A stretch of DNA of 64,000 nt from Paenibacillus endoradicis (lineage in GTDB: Bacteria; Bacillota; Bacilli; Paenibacillales; Paenibacillaceae). The DNA lies in the NCBI RefSeq assembly GCF_024721975.1, contig NZ_JANQBB010000010.1, forward strand, positions 124,001 through 188,000, read 5' to 3'. A program made the translations under genes and the position numbers. The notes under the pieces were generated by a model. The model had not been told where the DNA came from, made no database searches, and saw only the letters and a program-made list of their open reading frames with translations. Below, piece after piece: positions 62,318-64,000 of the stretch (positions are counted from its first letter, which is position 1; the number at the start of each line of letters is the position of its first letter).

Positions 62318-64000
62318 ATGACTTTAACACGATCAGATATAGAACTATTAGCACCCGCAGGTGATTGGGATTGTATGCGCGCTGCAGTTGCGAATGGAGC
62401 AGATGCTGTCTTTTTCGGAGTGGAAAAATTCAATGCACGTGCACGCGCCAACAATTTTAGGAGTGAAGAACTTCCAGAGATTATGTCCTTCTTGCATACG
62501 TACGGAGTTAAGGGCTTTTTGACTTTCAATATTCTTGTATTTGAAGATGAATTAAGAGATGCACAAACTTTAATCGAAATGTGTATCGATGCAGGAGTAG
62601 ATGCTGTTATCGTACAGGATTTAGGTCTTGTTAAATTAATTCGTGAGCTTTCACCAGATTTTCCAATTCACGGTTCTACACAGATGACTATTACTTCGCC
62701 TGAAGCAGTAGAATTTACTAAGCCATTTGATTTGGAACGTGTTGTGCTTGGTCGTGAAAATAATTTGAAGCAAATTAAAACAATTGGAGATCAAGCGAAG
62801 TTGCCAATGGAAGTATTCGTCCATGGTGCACTTTGTGTGTCTTATTCTGGACAATGCTTAACGTCTGAAATGTGGGGCGGTCGTTCTGCCAATCGTGGTG
62901 AGTGCGCGCAAGCTTGTCGTTTGCCGTATGATCTTATTGTTGATGGTGAACAAAAACCAATGGGAGCTGTAGCTTATCTATTATCTCCGAAAGATTTAGC
63001 TGCGATCGAAATTGTCCCTGAGTTAATTGAAGCAGGAGTAACATCTTTCAAAATAGAAGGACGTTTGAAAACACCTGAGTATGTTGCGAACGTAGTAAGT
63101 AAATATCGCAAAGCGATTGATAAATATTTCGATGGAGATTTGTCCAAACCATCCAAAGAAGAAGTTCGTGAATTACAACAAAGTTTCTCACGTGGATTCA
63201 CTCATGGTTTCCTAGATGGTACGAATAATAAGGAACTTGTTGATGGTACATTCCCGAAAAGTCGTGGTGTTTACCTTGGTAAAGTAGAACGTGTCATGCG
63301 TGATGCGGTAACTGTTCGTCTTGAAGCGCCGCTTAAACGTGGTGATGGTGTAGTGTTTGATGCTGGTGATCCGACGCAGAAAGAAGAAGGCGGACGAGTA
63401 TATGATGTCCGTCGTCAAGGTGTGAAGTTAGAAGCAGAAGCTCCGGAAGGTATCCTTATTGAGCTTGTGCCAGGTCGTAATGATGTAGATTTGCGCAAAG
63501 TTCATGTAGGGGATCGAGTTTGGAAAACGAATGATCCTGCACTTGATAGAGCATTGCGTGCTTCATTTGAAACGGATAAGCCATATCGCGTATTCCCGCT
63601 CCATATTAAAGTTACTGGAGCGATCGGTGAACCACTTCGTACGTGGTGGACTGATGTAGAGAAAGGAACGACTGTAGAAATTGCCTCTGAACTATTACTT
63701 GAAGAAGCATTGAAGCGTCCAATGGATGCGGAATTACTAGAAGAACAACTGGGACGTCTAGGTGGTACTGTATATCAACTTGACCAATTAGAAGTACTAC
63801 TTCAAGGTAATCTAATTATTCCAATGCGTGAACTGAATCGTCTACGTCGTGAAGCAGTAGAGCAACTAGCGGGAGAACGTCCGAAACCACCTGTTTATAT
63901 AAAACATGAAGTTAATGCGATGGATGATGCATTCGATAATAAAAACCAATCAAAACCAATCGTTAATGGTCGAGATACTAAACTAATAGCATTATGTCGT
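62318..64000 (+). CDS. U32 family peptidase (3' partial, cut by the window end)
   Basis: The frame is open from ATG 62318 to the last base, 561 codons without a stop. It begins MTLTRSDIELLAPAGDWDC and has the U32 signature: EVFVHGALCVSYSGQC near residue 170, SNRGECAQACRLPY-type Cys cluster (ANRGECAQACRLPY) and FKIEGRLKTPEYV. The later part is the DUF3656 extension, as in RlhA-like proteins, which help hydroxylate a cytidine in 23S rRNA; other members are collagenase-like proteases. The Cys residues suggest an Fe-S cluster. Which branch it belongs to cannot be decided here. Confidence 0.93.
   Translation, partial: MTLTRSDIELLAPAGDWDCMRAAVANGADAVFFGVEKFNARARANNFRSEELPEIMSFLHTYGVKGFLTFNILVFEDELRDAQTLIEMCIDAGVDAVIVQDLGLVKLIRELSPDFPIHGSTQMTITSPEAVEFTKPFDLERVVLGRENNLKQIKTIGDQAKLPMEVFVHGALCVSYSGQCLTSEMWGGRSANRGECAQACRLPYDLIVDGEQKPMGAVAYLLSPKDLAAIEIVPELIEAGVTSFKIEGRLKTPEYVANVVSKYRKAIDKYFDGDLSKPSKEEVRELQQSFSRGFTHGFLDGTNNKELVDGTFPKSRGVYLGKVERVMRDAVTVRLEAPLKRGDGVVFDAGDPTQKEEGGRVYDVRRQGVKLEAEAPEGILIELVPGRNDVDLRKVHVGDRVWKTNDPALDRALRASFETDKPYRVFPLHIKVTGAIGEPLRTWWTDVEKGTTVEIASELLLEEALKRPMDAELLEEQLGRLGGTVYQLDQLEVLLQGNLIIPMRELNRLRREAVEQLAGERPKPPVYIKHEVNAMDDAFDNKNQSKPIVNGRDTKLIALCR

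Overview
The window looks like a chromosomal segment of a low-GC, endospore-forming Firmicute close to Paenibacillus. The grounds are the arg order C-J-B-D-F-G-H on one strand, secA-prfB (with the RF2 frameshift) behind a long-form hibernation factor, ftsEX followed by M23 murein hydrolases, a CtpB protease and a MinJ-like protein, uvrBA, and a YesMN-type two-component system beside a CUT1 sugar transporter. No rRNA, tRNA, CRISPR array, transposase or phage gene was found.

Region 1 (1-16.6 kb, all + strand, mostly overlapping genes) is a surface-glycan island. It starts inside a LuxE-like acyl-activating enzyme, followed by a LuxC-like acyl-CoA reductase, then pseF-pseG-pseI-pseC for CMP-pseudaminic acid, a DUF4910 aminopeptidase-fold protein and a sugar formyltransferase. 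It continues without a break into two tandem soluble alkaline-phosphatase-superfamily proteins and a full phosphonate pathway: PEP mutase with a C-terminal nucleotidyltransferase-like domain, phosphonopyruvate decarboxylase, a stand-alone cytidylyltransferase and a phosphonoacetaldehyde reductase. No aminotransferase for 2-aminoethylphosphonate is present, so the expected product is 2-hydroxyethylphosphonate (HEP), probably activated with CMP and placed on a glycan. This is the most interesting metabolic system here.

Region 2 (16.6-25.8 kb) holds a cold-shock protein, a Fur-controlled AraC/siderophore-binding regulator with a siderophore-binding lipoprotein, hpf, secA, prfB and a YitT-family membrane protein. 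Region 3 (25.8-35 kb) is the complete arginine pathway, with an ARG-box-like operator at the argC promoter.

Region 4 (35-46 kb) is a galactoside system: a GH112 phosphorylase, an overlooked 59-residue membrane protein, two permeases and a binding lipoprotein on the minus strand. A divergent, non-lipidated binding-protein paralogue and a YesM/YesN-type kinase/regulator pair sit next to it. Region 5 (46-55 kb) is the ftsE-ftsX-murein hydrolase-ctpB-minJ cluster. The hydrolase has been tandemly duplicated together with a piece of ftsX, whose dead remnant is still visible. Region 6 (55-64 kb) has uvrB, uvrA, a small membrane protein, a TIM-barrel sugar isomerase (minus) and a U32 peptidase cut by the window end.

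A second notable discovery is a family of about 170-210 nt structured intergenic repeats (five good copies, at least two degenerate or partial ones) in the argC-argJ, argJ-argB, argD-argF, regulator-uvrB and uvrB-uvrA gaps. Their outer stems differ completely in sequence between copies but stay paired, and a hairpin with a 7-nt loop between conserved GTGCTC and GCTCCTC-like strands covaries. This points to a conserved RNA (or DNA) structure rather than simple sequence repetition.
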